A stretch of 64,000 nt of DNA from Xanthobacter oligotrophicus (GTDB lineage: Bacteria > Pseudomonadota > Alphaproteobacteria > Rhizobiales > Xanthobacteraceae), in the NCBI RefSeq assembly GCF_008364685.1, contig NZ_VTTL01000004.1:320543-384542 (forward strand). The letters are read 5' to 3'. Below are positions 51,222-59,812 of this stretch, piece after piece. Position 1 is the stretch's first letter. Every line of letters starts with the position of its first letter. The notes under the pieces were generated by a model that saw only the letters and a list, made by a program, of their open reading frames with translations, made no database searches and had not been told where the DNA came from. The translations under genes were made by a program, and so were the position numbers.

Positions 51222-52496
51222 TCAGATGCTGCGGCCGGTTTCGGGCATGCGCACGGCATAGATCACGAAGCCCAGGGCGGCGATGGCCGAGAGGGTGAGG
51301 AAGGCCGCGGAATAGCCGGCCCACACGATGGTCACCCCCGCCAGCGACGCCGACAGGGCGGCGCCGAGGCCCTGCGCGGTGGCAATGGCACCCTGGCTGA
51401 TGTTGAAGCGTCCGGTTCCGTAGGTCAGGTCGGCCACCACCACGGGAAACAGCGCGCCATAGATGCCGGCGCCGACGCCGTCGAGGCACTGCACCGCGAA
51501 CAGCCAGTACGGGTCGTTGGAGACCGGATACAGGGCGCCGCGCAGGGCCAGCACCCCGAAGGCGGCGAGGAAGATGGGCTTGTGGCCCCAGGCGTCGGCC
51601 TTGGCGCCCACCATGACGGCGACGGGAACCATCACGCATTGGGCGACCACGATGCACAGGGCGATCAGGGAGGTCGCCTGCTCGCTCCCCACCACCTTGG
51701 TGAGCAACTGGCCGGTGGAGGTCAGCATGGCGGCGTTGGAGAGGTGGAAGAGGAAGCACAGCACGGCGAACAGCAGCAGCGTGCGGTTGGCCAGCAGCAC
51801 GCCGAGGCTGGAGGGCTTCTCCGCGTCGTCTCTCTCGTGGGCGAGGCCGCGAGCCCGGGTGTCGTCGATCTCCGCCCGCGGCACCACCAGCATGGCGCCG
51901 ATGCTCAGCACGGCGAGGGCGGCCATCAGCCAGAACACCACGATGGGCCCGAACAGGATGGCGGTTCCCGCCGCGATGGCCGCCGCCAGGGCATTGCCCA
52001 TGTGGTTGAAGGCCTCGTTGCGCCCGATGCGCCGTGAAAATGCCTTCGGCCCCACGAGGCCAAGTGTGATGGCCGACAGGGCGGGCGCAAAGATCGCCCC
52101 GGCGACGGCGGCGAGGGATTGGGTGCCGGTGACGAGGTAGAAATTGGAGGTCAGCGGCAGCGCGAGGCAGGAGAGGGTGACCGCCAGCGCCGCGCCGATG
52201 ATGATGGCCGGCTTGTTCCGGCTGTTGTCGATCAGGGCGCCGGCGGGGGTCTGGGCGATGAGCCCGACGAGGCCGGCGATGGTCATCACGAGGCCCACCG
52301 TGGCCTCGTTCCACCCCTGGTCCGGCCCGCGCACGGCGATGAGATAGATGGCGAGGTAGGGCCCGAGGCCGTCGCGCACATCCGCCAGGAACAGGTTGAG
52401 GGTATCGAGGCCGAAGGCCGCCCGGCGGGAGGGGCCGCCGGCCTGGGGACCGCCCGAGGCGTCCTCCAGTTGCACACCATGAACCTGATCCAGCAT
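51222..52496 (-). CDS. MFS transporter
   Basis: A 424-residue major facilitator with 11-12 membrane segments and the motif-A-like loop GALIDNSRNKPAII between the second and third. The cytoplasmic N-terminus has about 30 polar residues. Relatives are generally annotated as drug or metabolite exporters without known substrate. ATG 52496 follows a GGGGGG purine run; the frame is open further upstream but lacks homology. It is a single-gene unit converging on the fae-like gene. Confidence 0.85.
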   Translation of the reverse strand: MLDQVHGVQLEDASGGPQAGGPSRRAAFGLDTLNLFLADVRDGLGPYLAIYLIAVRGPDQGWNEATVGLVMTIAGLVGLIAQTPAGALIDNSRNKPAIIIGAALAVTLSCLALPLTSNFYLVTGTQSLAAVAGAIFAPALSAITLGLVGPKAFSRRIGRNEAFNHMGNALAAAIAAGTAILFGPIVVFWLMAALAVLSIGAMLVVPRAEIDDTRARGLAHERDDAEKPSSLGVLLANRTLLLFAVLCFLFHLSNAAMLTSTGQLLTKVVGSEQATSLIALCIVVAQCVMVPVAVMVGAKADAWGHKPIFLAAFGVLALRGALYPVSNDPYWLFAVQCLDGVGAGIYGALFPVVVADLTYGTGRFNISQGAIATAQGLGAALSASLAGVTIVWAGYSAAFLTLSAIAALGFVIYAVRMPETGRSI

Positions 52497-53084
52497 CGCC
52501 CCCCCGATTTCATTGCCGCAGCGGTGTGTTTGTGCCCGAGCGGGACGTGCGGCACCAGCCCGGCTCAAGGTGCCCGCGAGGAGGCAACGCCGCCGCGCCG
52601 CGCGGGGTCCGGGGCTGTGCTGGAATCTTTGCCGGCGTGAAGCCGTGGCCCGATCAGGCGCTGCCTCGGGTGGGCAGGGTCTCCGGTTCGCGTCGGACAG
52701 TAATGTCAACACGCGAGCTGGCGCTGTTGCCGTCGTCCGCTACCTGCGGCGAGTGCTCCAGTCTCATGAGGGCGTCATCCCATTGGCCGGAAAATGCTTT
52801 GGGTCACGCTGACGTTGATGGAGGCCGTTCGGGGTCTCGGCTAAGGTCGAAGCGCGCGCGGCGCATTCGGGGGCTCGTATCATCCGATCGCGTCCGGGCT
52901 TCGTATCGAGTGCATGGATGTCGCCGAGCCCAGCCTGTTGGTTTCCCCTCTCCTGCCGTCGCCCCGGGCGCGTTCGCTCGGCAGCGCGCGTGCGGGCGCA
53001 CTGTTTGCGGTCGCGGCGGCCGGAACCCCTGCCGGGTTGCCAGCCATGAGCGCTGCCGCACCCGAGCCCCGCGCCGGAGCCGAC
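52497..53084. other. Intergenic region before the ECF sigma gene
   Basis: No gene is supported. TGATGG (52816-52821) and CTAAGG (52841-52846) are spaced roughly like the TGATCC/TAAGA elements of ECF11 promoters and might be an autoregulated promoter, but the match is imperfect. In-frame ATGs at 52914 and 53046 could extend the sigma factor by 57 or 13 residues. Confidence 0.4.
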
Positions 53085-53618
53085 ATGAGCGCTCTCGTCG
53101 TCGCCATCGCCCGCACCGGGGACCGCGAGGCGTTCGCCCTCCTGTTCCGCCACTTCGCGCCACGGGTGAAGGCCTTCCTCATGCGCAGCGGCCTCTCCGC
53201 CAACGCGGCGGAGGAGCTGGCGCAGGAAACGCTGCTGATGGTGTGGCGCAAGGCGTCCTATTTCGACCCCACGCGCGCCGCCGCCTCCACCTGGATCTTC
53301 ACCATCGCCCGCAACCTCTCCATCGACCTGAAGCGCCGCGAGCGCCACATGAGCACGGTGGATGTGGACGCTGCGGACGAGGAGGCCGACGAGACCTCCG
53401 GCGAGACCATCCTCATGAGCGCCGAGCGCGAGGCGCGGGTGCGGGCGGCCCTTGCCAAGCTCTCCGAGGAGCAGGCCACCATCGTCCGGCTCTCCTTCTT
53501 TCAGGAGAAGCCCCATTCGCAGATCGCGCAGGAGCTGGGCATTCCGCTCGGCACCGCCAAGTCGCGCGTCCGCCTGGCGCTGAGCCGCCTGCGCACGCTG
53601 CTGGAAGATTTGAAATGA
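53085..53618 (+). CDS. rpoE: ECF sigma factor (RpoE/ECF11 type)
   Basis: About 177 residues with sigma region 2 (DREAFALLFRHFAPRVKAFLMRSG, then TWIFTIARNLSIDLKRRER) and region 4 (LSEEQATIVRLSFFQEKPHSQIAQELGIPLGTAKSRVRLALSRLR). The adjacent, overlapping anti-sigma gene of ChrR type places it in the ECF11 group, whose Rhodobacter member responds to singlet oxygen. ATG 53085 has GGAG five bases upstream; ATG 53046 is possible but has none. Confidence 0.88.
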   Translation: MSALVVAIARTGDREAFALLFRHFAPRVKAFLMRSGLSANAAEELAQETLLMVWRKASYFDPTRAAASTWIFTIARNLSIDLKRRERHMSTVDVDAADEEADETSGETILMSAEREARVRAALAKLSEEQATIVRLSFFQEKPHSQIAQELGIPLGTAKSRVRLALSRLRTLLEDLK

Positions 53619-54322
53619 GCGTCCATTCCCATCCCGGCGATGCGGCCCTGCTGCGCTATGCGGCCGGCACGCTGCCGGCCGGGCCGGCCCTGCTGGTGGA
53701 GATCCATCTCCAGGGCTGCCCGCACTGCCGCGCGGCGGTGCGCCGTTTCGAGGCGGTGGGCGGGGCGCTGCTCGATGCGGCCGAGCCGGCGGCCCTCGCC
53801 GGCGACGCCTTCGCCCGTACCCTGGCGCGGCTTGGTCCCCCGCCCGTGTCCGGGGACCTGAGGGGCGGAGATGCGCGGCGCGATCATCTGGAGGCCGCAT
53901 TCTCCGGCCCGGCCGCCGTGCCGCGCCTTCCGGAAGGGCTGATGCTGCCGGAGGGCGTCCGCCTGCCCCGGCCGCTCACCTCCCGCCGCATCGGTGCCAT
54001 GATGCCGGTGGCGCCCGGCGTGCGCATGGGGCGGGTGCATGTGCCCGAGGACGGGCAGTCCAATGTCTTCCTGTTCCAGATCGGGCCGGGCCGGGCCATT
54101 CCCCGGCACACCCACGTTGGAACGGAATTTACCCACGTCATCTGCGGCGGCTTCAGCGATCCGTCCGGCCATTACGGTGCCGGCGACCTGGTGGAGGCGG
54201 ACGGGGACGTGGAGCATTCGCCCCGCGTGGATGACGACGGCACCTGCATCTGCCTTGCCGCCTTCGAGGGCCGGCTGCGCTTTCGCGGCCTGCTGGGCGT
54301 TGTGCTGCGGCCGTTCCTTTGA
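53615..54322 (+). CDS. chrR: ChrR-type zinc anti-sigma factor
   Basis: A 235-residue anti-sigma factor. The N-terminal zinc domain has His6, His31, Cys35 and Cys38 (in IHLQGCPHC), exactly the ligand set and spacing of Rhodobacter ChrR. A cupin domain with HTHVGTEFTHVICGGFSD and a second histidine in DVEHSP follows and is the part needed to sense singlet oxygen or organic peroxides. The ATG overlaps the sigma stop (ATGA), so the two are made in fixed proportion. Release of the sigma factor would activate photo-oxidative stress genes outside the window. Confidence 0.93.
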   Translation: MSVHSHPGDAALLRYAAGTLPAGPALLVEIHLQGCPHCRAAVRRFEAVGGALLDAAEPAALAGDAFARTLARLGPPPVSGDLRGGDARRDHLEAAFSGPAAVPRLPEGLMLPEGVRLPRPLTSRRIGAMMPVAPGVRMGRVHVPEDGQSNVFLFQIGPGRAIPRHTHVGTEFTHVICGGFSDPSGHYGAGDLVEADGDVEHSPRVDDDGTCICLAAFEGRLRFRGLLGVVLRPFL

Positions 54323-54328
54323 GCGCGC

Positions 54329-54868
54329 TCAGAACGAATTGCGCGGCACGCCCTTCTTCACCACCGACAGGGCGTGGGACAGGTCGCTCGCCAGCTCGGC
54401 CTTCTGGTCCGGCCCCAGGAAGCGCCCCACCGGCACTGTGCGCGGACCGCTGACGAGGGCGACATCCAGCGTGCCATGGTCCTCGTCGTCCTCCCGCGTC
54501 AGGCGGGTCCAGAACGGGTTGAGTCGGGTGATGGTGCGTCGTCCGCGCGCCGGCTCGCGCCGCACCTCGATGACGCTGGGGGTGACCAGGATGTGCTCGC
54601 GCGCCCGCGCCGAGCGGAAGCTGGCGCGGAAGGCCACATAGATCAGCAGCACGTCGAGGCCGAAGAAGCCGAAGATGGGCCATGCCCCCATGGCGAGGAA
54701 GGCGAGCCCGGTGACGAGGCTGACGCCACCCACGCCCATCATCACCAGGCGAAAGCCACGCGGGGTGAGCGAGCGATGCGGGGCAAGCGTCACCGCATAG
54801 ACGACGGGCTCTTCGGGCGAGCCCGCATCCCCTTCGGGTGCGGTATCACGGTCGCTGGCTTGGGGCAT
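54329..54868 (-). CDS. DUF2244 membrane protein
   Basis: A 179-residue protein matching DUF2244: a polar N-terminus, VYAVTLAPHRSLTPRGF, two adjacent membrane segments (about 45-85), then a cytoplasmic domain with HILVTPSVIEVRR and LNPFWTRLTREDDEDHG. Members are common beside respiratory oxidase genes or alone; no function is known. ATG 54868 marks the family start; the open frame further upstream runs antisense to nth and is not coding. It converges on chrR and diverges from nth by 22 bases. Confidence 0.88.
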   Translation of the reverse strand: MPQASDRDTAPEGDAGSPEEPVVYAVTLAPHRSLTPRGFRLVMMGVGGVSLVTGLAFLAMGAWPIFGFFGLDVLLIYVAFRASFRSARAREHILVTPSVIEVRREPARGRRTITRLNPFWTRLTREDDEDHGTLDVALVSGPRTVPVGRFLGPDQKAELASDLSHALSVVKKGVPRNSF

Positions 54869-54890
54869 TGGCGACCAGTATACCGGAAAA

Positions 54891-55934
54891 ATGCCGCGCA
54901 AGATCTCCCCGCCCAAACCTTCCGTTGCGTCCGAGGCAGCTGCCGCCAAACCTGGTGCTCCCAAGTCTGGGGCCGCCAAGTCCGGCGACGCCAAGTCCGG
55001 TGCCCCCGCATCGGCCAAGCCACGTGGCGCGCAGGCCGCCCCCTCCGGACAGGCGCCGGTCTCGCCGGCGGCGAAAGCCGCGACGGGGGGGAGCAAGCCC
55101 GGAGCGAAGGCCAAGGCAGGGACCGGCGCAACCACAGGCGTGACCAAGGGCACCACCAAGGCTCCGGCCGAGCTGGCCGCCAAACCCGCCCTCTCCGGCA
55201 AGCGCAAGCCGGCCGTGCCCCTGCCGCCCAGCCCCGCGCCCCGCCGCAACAAGGCAGTGGCCAATGCGGCGGCTGCCGCCCACGGCAAGACGCTCGTCGC
55301 CTGGAGCGAGGAGGAGATCGCCGAGGCCTTCACCCGCTTCGAGGCGCAGGATCCCGAGCCCAAGGGCGAACTCAACCACACCGATGCCTTCACCCTGCTG
55401 GTGGCGGTGGTGCTCTCGGCGCAGGCCACCGATACGGGGGTCAACAAGGCCACCACCGGCCTGTTCGCCGCCGCCGCCACGCCCGCCGCCATGGTCACGC
55501 TCGGGGAGGAGGAGGTGGCCCGCCACATCCGCACCCTCGGCCTCTATCGCGGCAAGGCGAAGAATGTGGTGGAGCTGTCCCGCCTGCTGCTGGAGCGCCA
55601 CGCAGGTGTGGTACCGCGCGACCGCGAGGCGCTGGAGGCGCTGCCGGGGGTGGGCCGCAAGACCGCCAATGTGGTGCTGAACATCGCCTTCGGGGCGCCC
55701 ACCATCGCGGTGGACACCCATCTGTTCCGGGTGGCCAACCGCACCGGCCTTGCGCCCGGCCCGACGCCGCTGGCGGTGGAGCTGGGCCTTGAGGCGCGCA
55801 TCCCCGACCGCTTCAAGCTGCACGCCCACCACTGGCTGATCCTGCACGGCCGCTACATCTGCAAGGCGGCCAAGCCCGAATGCGGCCGTTGCATCATCGC
55901 CGATCTGTGCCGCTGGCCGGAGAAGCGGTTTTAG
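54891..55934 (+). CDS. nth: Endonuclease III with basic N-terminal extension
   Basis: A 347-residue base-excision repair glycosylase/lyase for oxidised pyrimidines. Residues ~130-347 are a complete Nth: HhH motif LPGVGRKTANVVLNIAFG with the catalytic lysine, the catalytic Asp in VDTHLFRVANR, and a 4Fe-4S cluster C-x6-C-x2-C-x5-C at the end (CKAAKPEC..C). The first ~125 residues are Ala/Lys/Pro/Ser-rich, with PGAPKSGAAKSGDAKSGA repeats, and are not part of the family. The tail resembles the one on the NUDIX protein at 0.3 kb and may bind DNA. ATG 54891 is the only start consistent with reading the extension; an internal start near residue 125 cannot be excluded. Confidence 0.93.
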   Translation: MPRKISPPKPSVASEAAAAKPGAPKSGAAKSGDAKSGAPASAKPRGAQAAPSGQAPVSPAAKAATGGSKPGAKAKAGTGATTGVTKGTTKAPAELAAKPALSGKRKPAVPLPPSPAPRRNKAVANAAAAAHGKTLVAWSEEEIAEAFTRFEAQDPEPKGELNHTDAFTLLVAVVLSAQATDTGVNKATTGLFAAAATPAAMVTLGEEEVARHIRTLGLYRGKAKNVVELSRLLLERHAGVVPRDREALEALPGVGRKTANVVLNIAFGAPTIAVDTHLFRVANRTGLAPGPTPLAVELGLEARIPDRFKLHAHHWLILHGRYICKAAKPECGRCIIADLCRWPEKRF

Positions 55935-55946
55935 AAGGGGAGCGCC

Positions 55947-57878
55947 TCAGCGCATTTCCGCGAGGAAGGCGCGGACCTCGTCCGGATTCACGTCCTTGGC
56001 GACGAAGGCCTCGCCGATGCCGCGCACCAGGATGAAAGTGAGCGCGCCGCGGCTCACCTTCTTGTCCTGGGCGATGAGGGTCATCAGCCCGTCGGTGTCC
56101 GGCAATTCGCCCGGCACGTCGGAAATCTTCGTGGGTAGGCCGGCGGCTTCGAGGTGCCGCACCGCCCGCGTCACGTCCTGCCCCGGGCACAGGCCGAGCC
56201 GCGCCGAGAAGGCGAAGGCCAGCGCCATGCCGATGGCGACGCCCTCGCCGTGGAGCAGGCGGCTGGAATAGCCGGCGCCGGCCTCCAGCGCATGGCCGAA
56301 GGTGTGGCCGAGATTGAGCAGGGCGCGGTCGCCGGTTTCCTTCTCGTCGCGGGCGACGATGGCGGCCTTGGCCATGCAGCTTGCCGCCACAGCCGAGATG
56401 CGCTCCGGTCCGCCGCCGATCACGCCGGCAAAGTCGCGCTCCAGCGTCTCGAACAAAGAGCGGTCGCCGAGCAGGCCGTATTTCACCACTTCCGCATAGC
56501 CGGCGCGGACTTCGCGCACGGGCAGGGTATCGAGGGCTGCGGTGTCGGCCAGCACCAGAACCGGCTGGTGGAAGGCGCCGACGAGGTTCTTGCCCTGGGG
56601 CGAGTTGATGCCGGTCTTGCCGCCGACGGAAGAATCCACCTGGCTGAGCAGGGTGGTCGGGGCCTGCACCACGTCCACCCCGCGCCGCAGCACAGAGGCG
56701 GCGAAGCCCGCGAGGTCGCCCACCACGCCGCCGCCCAGCGCTAGCACCAGGTCGCGCCGCTCGATGCGGGCGGAAATCAGCCCTTCCACCACCTGTTGGA
56801 GGCCGGGCCAGCCCTTGGTCTTCTCGCCCGGCTCCACCACGATGGCGGTATGGTCGATGCCGGCGGCGGATAGCGACTCCTGAACCGTCTTCAGGTGCCC
56901 GGCGGCCACCACGTTGGCATCGGTGACGATGGCGACCCGCGCGCCCTTGCGCAGCGCGGTCACATGGGTGCCCGCCTCGGCCAGCAGGCCGGGGCCGATA
57001 TAGATGTCGTAGGGCCGCCCGGCCAGGTCCACGCGCACGGTGCTGCGGGTAATGTCGCCCATGGGCAGGGGCTCGGGCTCGGCATGGGCCAGATCGGCGG
57101 GACCAAGGGAGGCGGGGCCAAGGGGGGCGGACATGGAACGGGTCCCTTCGGGATACTGGATGAGATGGCGGTGCACCGCGCCAATCACCTCTTCCACCAC
57201 CATCTCGTGCACCACGTCGCGGCTGTCCACGATCACGTCGGCGAGGGCGTAGGTGTCGCCGCGCTGCTGTAGCAGGGTAGCGAGCTTGGCCGCCGGGTCG
57301 CCCTGGGCGAGGAGGGGGCGGTCGGTGCGCTTCTTCACGCGCTTGAGCAGGGTGTGGAGGTCCGCGCGCAGCCAGACGGAGACGCCCTGGCGGGCCACCG
57401 CGTCGCGGGTCTCGCCATTCATGAACGCGCCGCCTCCGGTGGCGAGCACGCTGGGACCGGACTGGAGCAGCCGTGCCACCACCCGCTTCTCGCCCTCGCG
57501 GAACTCCACCTCGCCGCGGCGGGCGAAGATTTCCGGAATGCTCATGCAGGCGGCGCGCTCGATCTCCTCGTCGGCGTCCACGAAAGGCAGGCCGAGCCGC
57601 TTGGCGAGCCTGCGGCCCACCGACGACTTGCCAGCCCCCGGCATGCCCACCAGCACGATGGAGCGGCGCCCGAGGCGATGGACCATGTCGGCAGGCGTCA
57701 CCGGGGCAGGAATCGCCGGGGCAGGAATCGCCGGAACAGGCGTCACGCCGGCGGGCGCGGCCTGGGTGGCTTCGCTGGTCCCGGCTTCGCTGGTCTCGGT
57801 GTCCTTGCGGGACGGGGGGATGTTCTGGGTCTGCACCCGCGCCTTCCTCGCTGCGGCGGCATGGCCGTGCGCATACAA
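55947..57878 (-). CDS. aroKB: Fused shikimate kinase / 3-dehydroquinate synthase (AroK-AroB)
   Basis: One continuous 643-residue frame encodes two aromatic amino acid pathway enzymes. AroK (about 65-245) has Walker A GMPGAGKSS at 78-86, the shikimate-binding DADEEIE and RxxGE, and GGGAF. AroB (about 290-643) has LALGGGVVGDLAGFAA, VDSSVGGKTGIN, and metal ligands Glu in GYAEVVKYG, His in GHTFGHALE and His in LLHGEGVAIGM. A 40-residue Pro/Ala/Gly linker joins them. An N-terminal ~64-residue extension contains PAIPA repeats; ATG 57686 would give AroK without it. An ATG at 57134 (residue 249) with AAGGGA upstream could also produce AroB alone. Confidence 0.9.
   Translation of the reverse strand: MYAHGHAAAARKARVQTQNIPPSRKDTETSEAGTSEATQAAPAGVTPVPAIPAPAIPAPVTPADMVHRLGRRSIVLVGMPGAGKSSVGRRLAKRLGLPFVDADEEIERAACMSIPEIFARRGEVEFREGEKRVVARLLQSGPSVLATGGGAFMNGETRDAVARQGVSVWLRADLHTLLKRVKKRTDRPLLAQGDPAAKLATLLQQRGDTYALADVIVDSRDVVHEMVVEEVIGAVHRHLIQYPEGTRSMSAPLGPASLGPADLAHAEPEPLPMGDITRSTVRVDLAGRPYDIYIGPGLLAEAGTHVTALRKGARVAIVTDANVVAAGHLKTVQESLSAAGIDHTAIVVEPGEKTKGWPGLQQVVEGLISARIERRDLVLALGGGVVGDLAGFAASVLRRGVDVVQAPTTLLSQVDSSVGGKTGINSPQGKNLVGAFHQPVLVLADTAALDTLPVREVRAGYAEVVKYGLLGDRSLFETLERDFAGVIGGGPERISAVAASCMAKAAIVARDEKETGDRALLNLGHTFGHALEAGAGYSSRLLHGEGVAIGMALAFAFSARLGLCPGQDVTRAVRHLEAAGLPTKISDVPGELPDTDGLMTLIAQDKKVSRGALTFILVRGIGEAFVAKDVNPDEVRAFLAEMR
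57701..57730 (-). repeat. Two perfect 15-bp tandem units in the aroKB extension
   Basis: Two identical copies of ccggggcaggaatcg (57701-57715, 57716-57730) encode the PAIPA repeats at the fusion protein's N-terminus, a likely site of length variation. Confidence 0.85.
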
Positions 57879-58027
57879 ACCTGCGCGCGAACGGCGGACC
57901 GGACGGGTGCGGCTCTAGCATCCGCAACGCGAGCCGGCAATGCGGTTGAACAAGACGGCCCGGCGTGGCACCTCTCGGCATGAGGGGCCGCGCGGGTCGA
58001 TTCGCGGCCCGGCACGAGGAGGCGAAG

Positions 58028-58171
58028 GTGCCGACGCTCTTCCGCTTGCTGGCGGTCCTGGCCGTGCTGTGCGGCCTCGTCTATGCGGCCATGTGGGCGC
58101 TCGCCAACAAGGTGGAGCCGCAGCAGCGCGAAATCACCTTTACCGTGCCGGCCGAGAAGATCGGCAAATGA
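58028..58171 (+). CDS. 47-residue single-span membrane protein
   Basis: A short gene beginning GTG 58028 with GAGGAGG upstream. The product has one membrane segment (FRLLAVLAVLCGLVYAAMWALA) and a charged tail, VEPQQREITFTVPAEKIGK, so the C-terminus probably faces the periplasm. Its stop overlaps the xerD start (ATGA), implying co-translation. Similar small proteins between aro genes and xerD are found in related bacteria, from memory; no function is known. Confidence 0.75.
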   Translation: MPTLFRLLAVLAVLCGLVYAAMWALANKVEPQQREITFTVPAEKIGK

Positions 58172-59244
58172 GCGGTGAAGGGCTGCCCCAAGATGGGCCG
58201 CCCCAAGACGGGCCTTCCGAAAACGGGGCACCTGAAAAGGGGTCGTCCAAGAAGGGGCTGGCCGCATCGGGACCGCTGGCGCTGTTCCTGGACATGCAGG
58301 CGATCGAGCGCGGCGGCGGGCCCAACACCCTCGACGCCTATCGCCGCGATCTCACCGACCTTGCCGAATTCCTCGCCCCGGTGCGCCTCGCCGAGGCCGA
58401 CACATCGGCGATCCGCGCCTATCTGGCGGACCTGTCCGCCCGCGGCTTTGCCGCCACCACGGTGGCGCGGCGGCTGTCGGCCCTGCGCCAGTTCTACCGC
58501 TTCCTGTTCGCCGAGGGCCATCGCGCCGACGATCCCGCCGCCGTGCTGGAAGGCCCGAAGCGCGGCCGGCCCCTGCCCAAGGTGCTGAGCGTGGCGGAGG
58601 TCACCCGCCTCATCGACACCGCCCATTCGCGCGCCGCCCAAGCCGAGGCGAGCCTGAATGCGGGGCAGGGGGGCGAGGGGCAGGGGACGGAGCCGGCAGC
58701 CGGCGCGGCGAAGGCGGGTCGGGCCGAAATGCTGCGGCTGCGGCGGGTCGCCTGCATGGTGGAGCTGCTCTACGCCAGCGGGCTGCGCGTGTCGGAATTG
58801 GTGGCGCTGCCCGCCGCTGCCGCGCGGGCGCAGGGCGAGGCCATCCTTGTCACCGGCAAGGGGCGCAAGGAGCGCCTCGTCCCACTCTCGGGACCGGCGA
58901 AGGTGGCCATGCTGGCCTTCCTCGCCGCGCGGCGGGCGGCGGGGCTGGAGGCCTCGCGCTGGCTGTTCCCGTCCGGCAGCGAGAGCGGCCACGTCACCCG
59001 CCAGCAGGCGGCGCGGGATCTGAAGGAGTTGGCGCTGGCGGCGGGGCTCGATCCGGCGAAGCTGTCGCCCCATGTGCTGCGCCACGCCTTCGCCAGCCAT
59101 CTGCTGGCACACGGCGCCGACCTGCGGGTGGTGCAGACCCTGCTCGGCCATGCCGATGTCTCCACCACCCAGATCTACACCCACGTCCTCGACGAGCGGC
59201 TGAAAAGCATGGTCCGCGACCTGCACCCGCTGTCGGACGAGTGA
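58168..59244 (+). CDS. xerD: Tyrosine recombinase XerD
   Basis: A 358-residue site-specific recombinase that resolves chromosome dimers with XerC at dif. The core-binding domain covers about residues 35-150 and the catalytic domain 165-358. Catalytic residues: Arg in SGLRVSELVAL, Lys in TGKGRKERLVPL, His-x-x-Arg in SPHVLRHAFASHLL, His in LLGHADVSTTQIYTH and the tyrosine nucleophile in the same motif. It is longer than usual XerD because of a ~30-residue Gly/Pro/Asp-rich N-terminal extension with DGPPQDGP repeats and an Ala/Gly-rich insert (about 155-185). Housekeeping rather than mobile-element integrase, judging from its match and neighbours. Confidence 0.92.
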   Translation: MSGEGLPQDGPPQDGPSENGAPEKGSSKKGLAASGPLALFLDMQAIERGGGPNTLDAYRRDLTDLAEFLAPVRLAEADTSAIRAYLADLSARGFAATTVARRLSALRQFYRFLFAEGHRADDPAAVLEGPKRGRPLPKVLSVAEVTRLIDTAHSRAAQAEASLNAGQGGEGQGTEPAAGAAKAGRAEMLRLRRVACMVELLYASGLRVSELVALPAAAARAQGEAILVTGKGRKERLVPLSGPAKVAMLAFLAARRAAGLEASRWLFPSGSESGHVTRQQAARDLKELALAAGLDPAKLSPHVLRHAFASHLLAHGADLRVVQTLLGHADVSTTQIYTHVLDERLKSMVRDLHPLSDE

Positions 59245-59248
59245 GCCT

Positions 59249-59812
59249 TCAGAACCGCGTCACCACGGCGGCGAGGTCGGGGCGGGGGCGGTCTTCCAGC
59301 TTCTGGGTGGCGGTGCCGATATAGATGAAGCCGGTGATGCGCTCGAAGGTGTCCAGGCCCAGCGCCGCGCGGGCCTCGGCATCATAGGTCGGCCATTCGG
59401 AGAGCCAGGTGGCGCCATAGCCGAGGGCGGCGGCGGCGATCAGCAGGTTCTGGCAGGCGGCGGCCGAGGACATGAGCTGCTCGAATTCCGGGATTTTCAC
59501 ATGCGGGGCGGCGCGCGAGACCACCGCCACCACCACCGGCGCGCGCAGAAAGCGACCGCGCTCGTCCTCCAGCCGCTTCTCCGACACGCCGGGATCGGAC
59601 GCCGCCAGCACCTCGGCGAGCTTGCCGCCGGCACGCGCGCGGCCCTCGCCCTCGAACACGATGAAGCGCCAGGGGGCCAGCTTGCCATGGTCCGGCACGC
59701 GGGAGGCGATGGTGAGAAGGGTGTCCAGCTCGTCCGCCGACGGGCCGGGTTCGACCAGGTCGATGACGCGGGAGGAGCGGCGGGTGGCGAGGAGTTCGAG
59801 AGCGTCGGGCAT
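59249..59812 (-). CDS. Nitroreductase-family FMN oxidoreductase
   Basis: A 187-residue nitroreductase-fold protein: LLATRRSSR at the start, ASRVPDHGKLAPWRFIVF (FMN binding), SSAAACQNLLIAAAALGYGATWLSEW, and GFIYIGTATQKLEDRPRPDL at the end. The subgroup is YdjA-like and small. It reduces nitro or related compounds with NAD(P)H in the cytoplasm; the physiological substrate is unknown. ATG 59812 begins the domain; the frame is open far upstream but without homology. It converges on xerD with four bases between the stops. Confidence 0.87.
   Translation of the reverse strand: MPDALELLATRRSSRVIDLVEPGPSADELDTLLTIASRVPDHGKLAPWRFIVFEGEGRARAGGKLAEVLAASDPGVSEKRLEDERGRFLRAPVVVAVVSRAAPHVKIPEFEQLMSSAAACQNLLIAAAALGYGATWLSEWPTYDAEARAALGLDTFERITGFIYIGTATQKLEDRPRPDLAAVVTRF

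Noticed and set aside
52914-53084. N-terminal extension of the sigma factor to an ATG at 52914
   Set aside because: The added residues are low-complexity and have no counterpart in ECF sigma factors; later starts fit the family and one has a ribosome-binding sequence.
54869-55534. Extension of the DUF2244 frame to 401 codons
   Set aside because: The extra part is antisense to nth; the family start is at 54868.
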